The notes below the pieces were generated by a model that searched no databases, had not been told where the DNA came from, and saw nothing but the letters and a program-made list of their open reading frames with translations. Of a DNA stretch of 40,243 nt, positions 40,059 through 40,243 are shown in pieces (position 1 is the first letter of the stretch; every line of letters starts with the position of its first letter). This DNA is from an uncultured Actinomyces sp. (GTDB taxonomy: Bacteria > Actinomycetota > Actinomycetes > Actinomycetales > Actinomycetaceae), in contig CABKMZ010000013.1 in assembly GCA_902373545.1 (NCBI GenBank), positions 1 through 40,243 on the forward strand, given 5' to 3'. The position numbers were made by a program, and so were the translations under genes.

Positions 40059-40099
40059 CGCGCACCCTCGCGCCTGACGCGCCTGACGCGCCTGACGCG
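40044..40099 (+). repeat. Tandem repeat at the xerC stop codon
   Basis: Two exact 19-bp copies (40044-40062 and 40063-40081) are followed by two exact copies of their last nine bases, CCTGACGCG (40082-40090, 40091-40099). The xerC stop TGA is in the first copy and recurs in every unit. This looks like recent slippage duplication. From 40100 to the window end I see no gene or strong signal. Confidence 0.85.
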
Positions 40100-40243
40100 C
40101 GTTGTGGGCGGTGCGGGGCCTGCCCGCCCGCTCACCGCCGCGCCGCGAGCTGCGCTCGGCGCGTCGTTTCGAAGCCCGGCCAGGCCCTGCAGGCCCCGCG
40201 CCGCCCGTGTTGAGCCTGGATCGTCGTTCACTCACTCACCGCC

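Noticed and set aside
39798..40235. 145-codon minus-strand frame at the right end
   Set aside because: Mostly antisense to the xerC catalytic domain; the N-terminal part is translated from the tandem repeat.

Overview
The window is chromosomal DNA of a high-GC Gram-positive bacterium, almost certainly an actinobacterium. The family Actinomycetaceae (Actinomyces/Schaalia type) is the best guess. The grounds are the strong G/C third-codon bias, actinobacteria-only families (DUF3043, DUF2469, an Rv2175c-like DNA-binding protein, a PknL-like PASTA kinase), the PPi-type phosphofructokinase, and conserved blocks aroG-pknL-Rv2175c-idsA and rpsP-khpA-rimM-trmD-rplS-lepB-rnhB-DUF2469-yraN-comM-dprA-xerC. 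Genus assignment is inference. No insertion sequence, prophage, CRISPR array, rRNA or tRNA was seen.

Layout. 1-5.5 kb: a truncated GNAT acetyltransferase leaving the left edge, a 347-bp gap with a nested inverted repeat, UDP-galactopyranose mutase (glf) with an AEC permease, an NSS-type amino-acid importer with its 56-residue small subunit, and a HAD phosphatase. 5.6-9.1 kb (minus strand): DUF3043 membrane protein, an unrecognised 255-residue protein, pyrD and a SpoU-type RNA methyltransferase. 9.2-20 kb (mostly plus): M20 dipeptidase overlapping a glycerate-kinase-like protein, an ErpA-type Fe-S carrier, an FKBP lipoprotein, a degenerate receiver protein overlapping trpD, a minus-strand exonuclease/GIY-YIG protein, plsC, PPi-phosphofructokinase and class II DAHP synthase. 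20.0-20.8 kb: about 800 bp without a gene, rich in RNA-like structure. 20.8-24.3 kb: pknL-like kinase, Rv2175c-like regulator and polyprenyl synthase. 24.5-33.5 kb: principal sigma factor, a small membrane protein, the two SRP GTPases ftsY and ffh, an amidohydrolase, then rpsP, khpA, rimM and a trmD fused to a GNAT domain. 33.6-40.1 kb: rplS, lepB, rnhB, DUF2469, and the DNA-uptake/recombination run yraN-comM-dprA-xerC.

How the genes work together: ftsY, ffh and lepB build the co-translational export route. rpsP, khpA, rimM, trmD and rplS serve ribosome and tRNA maturation. yraN, comM, dprA and xerC handle incoming or recombining DNA. glf, plsC and the polyprenyl synthase supply the envelope.

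The most unusual signals are non-coding. (1) Three TATCCACAGG-type boxes spaced exactly 30 bp apart occur at two sites about 27 kb apart, one upstream of the unknown 255-residue gene and one upstream of yraN-comM-dprA, in the same orientation relative to the downstream gene. (2) A nested RNA-like fold with an overlapping terminator lies between aroG and pknL. (3) A perfect 14-bp dyad brackets the -10 element and start codon of ftsY. (4) A predicted pseudoknot lies in the rplS leader. (5) Ten genes have a -10 hexamer ending 6-7 bp before the start codon, indicating widespread leaderless transcription. (6) A 76-bp nested inverted repeat precedes glf.
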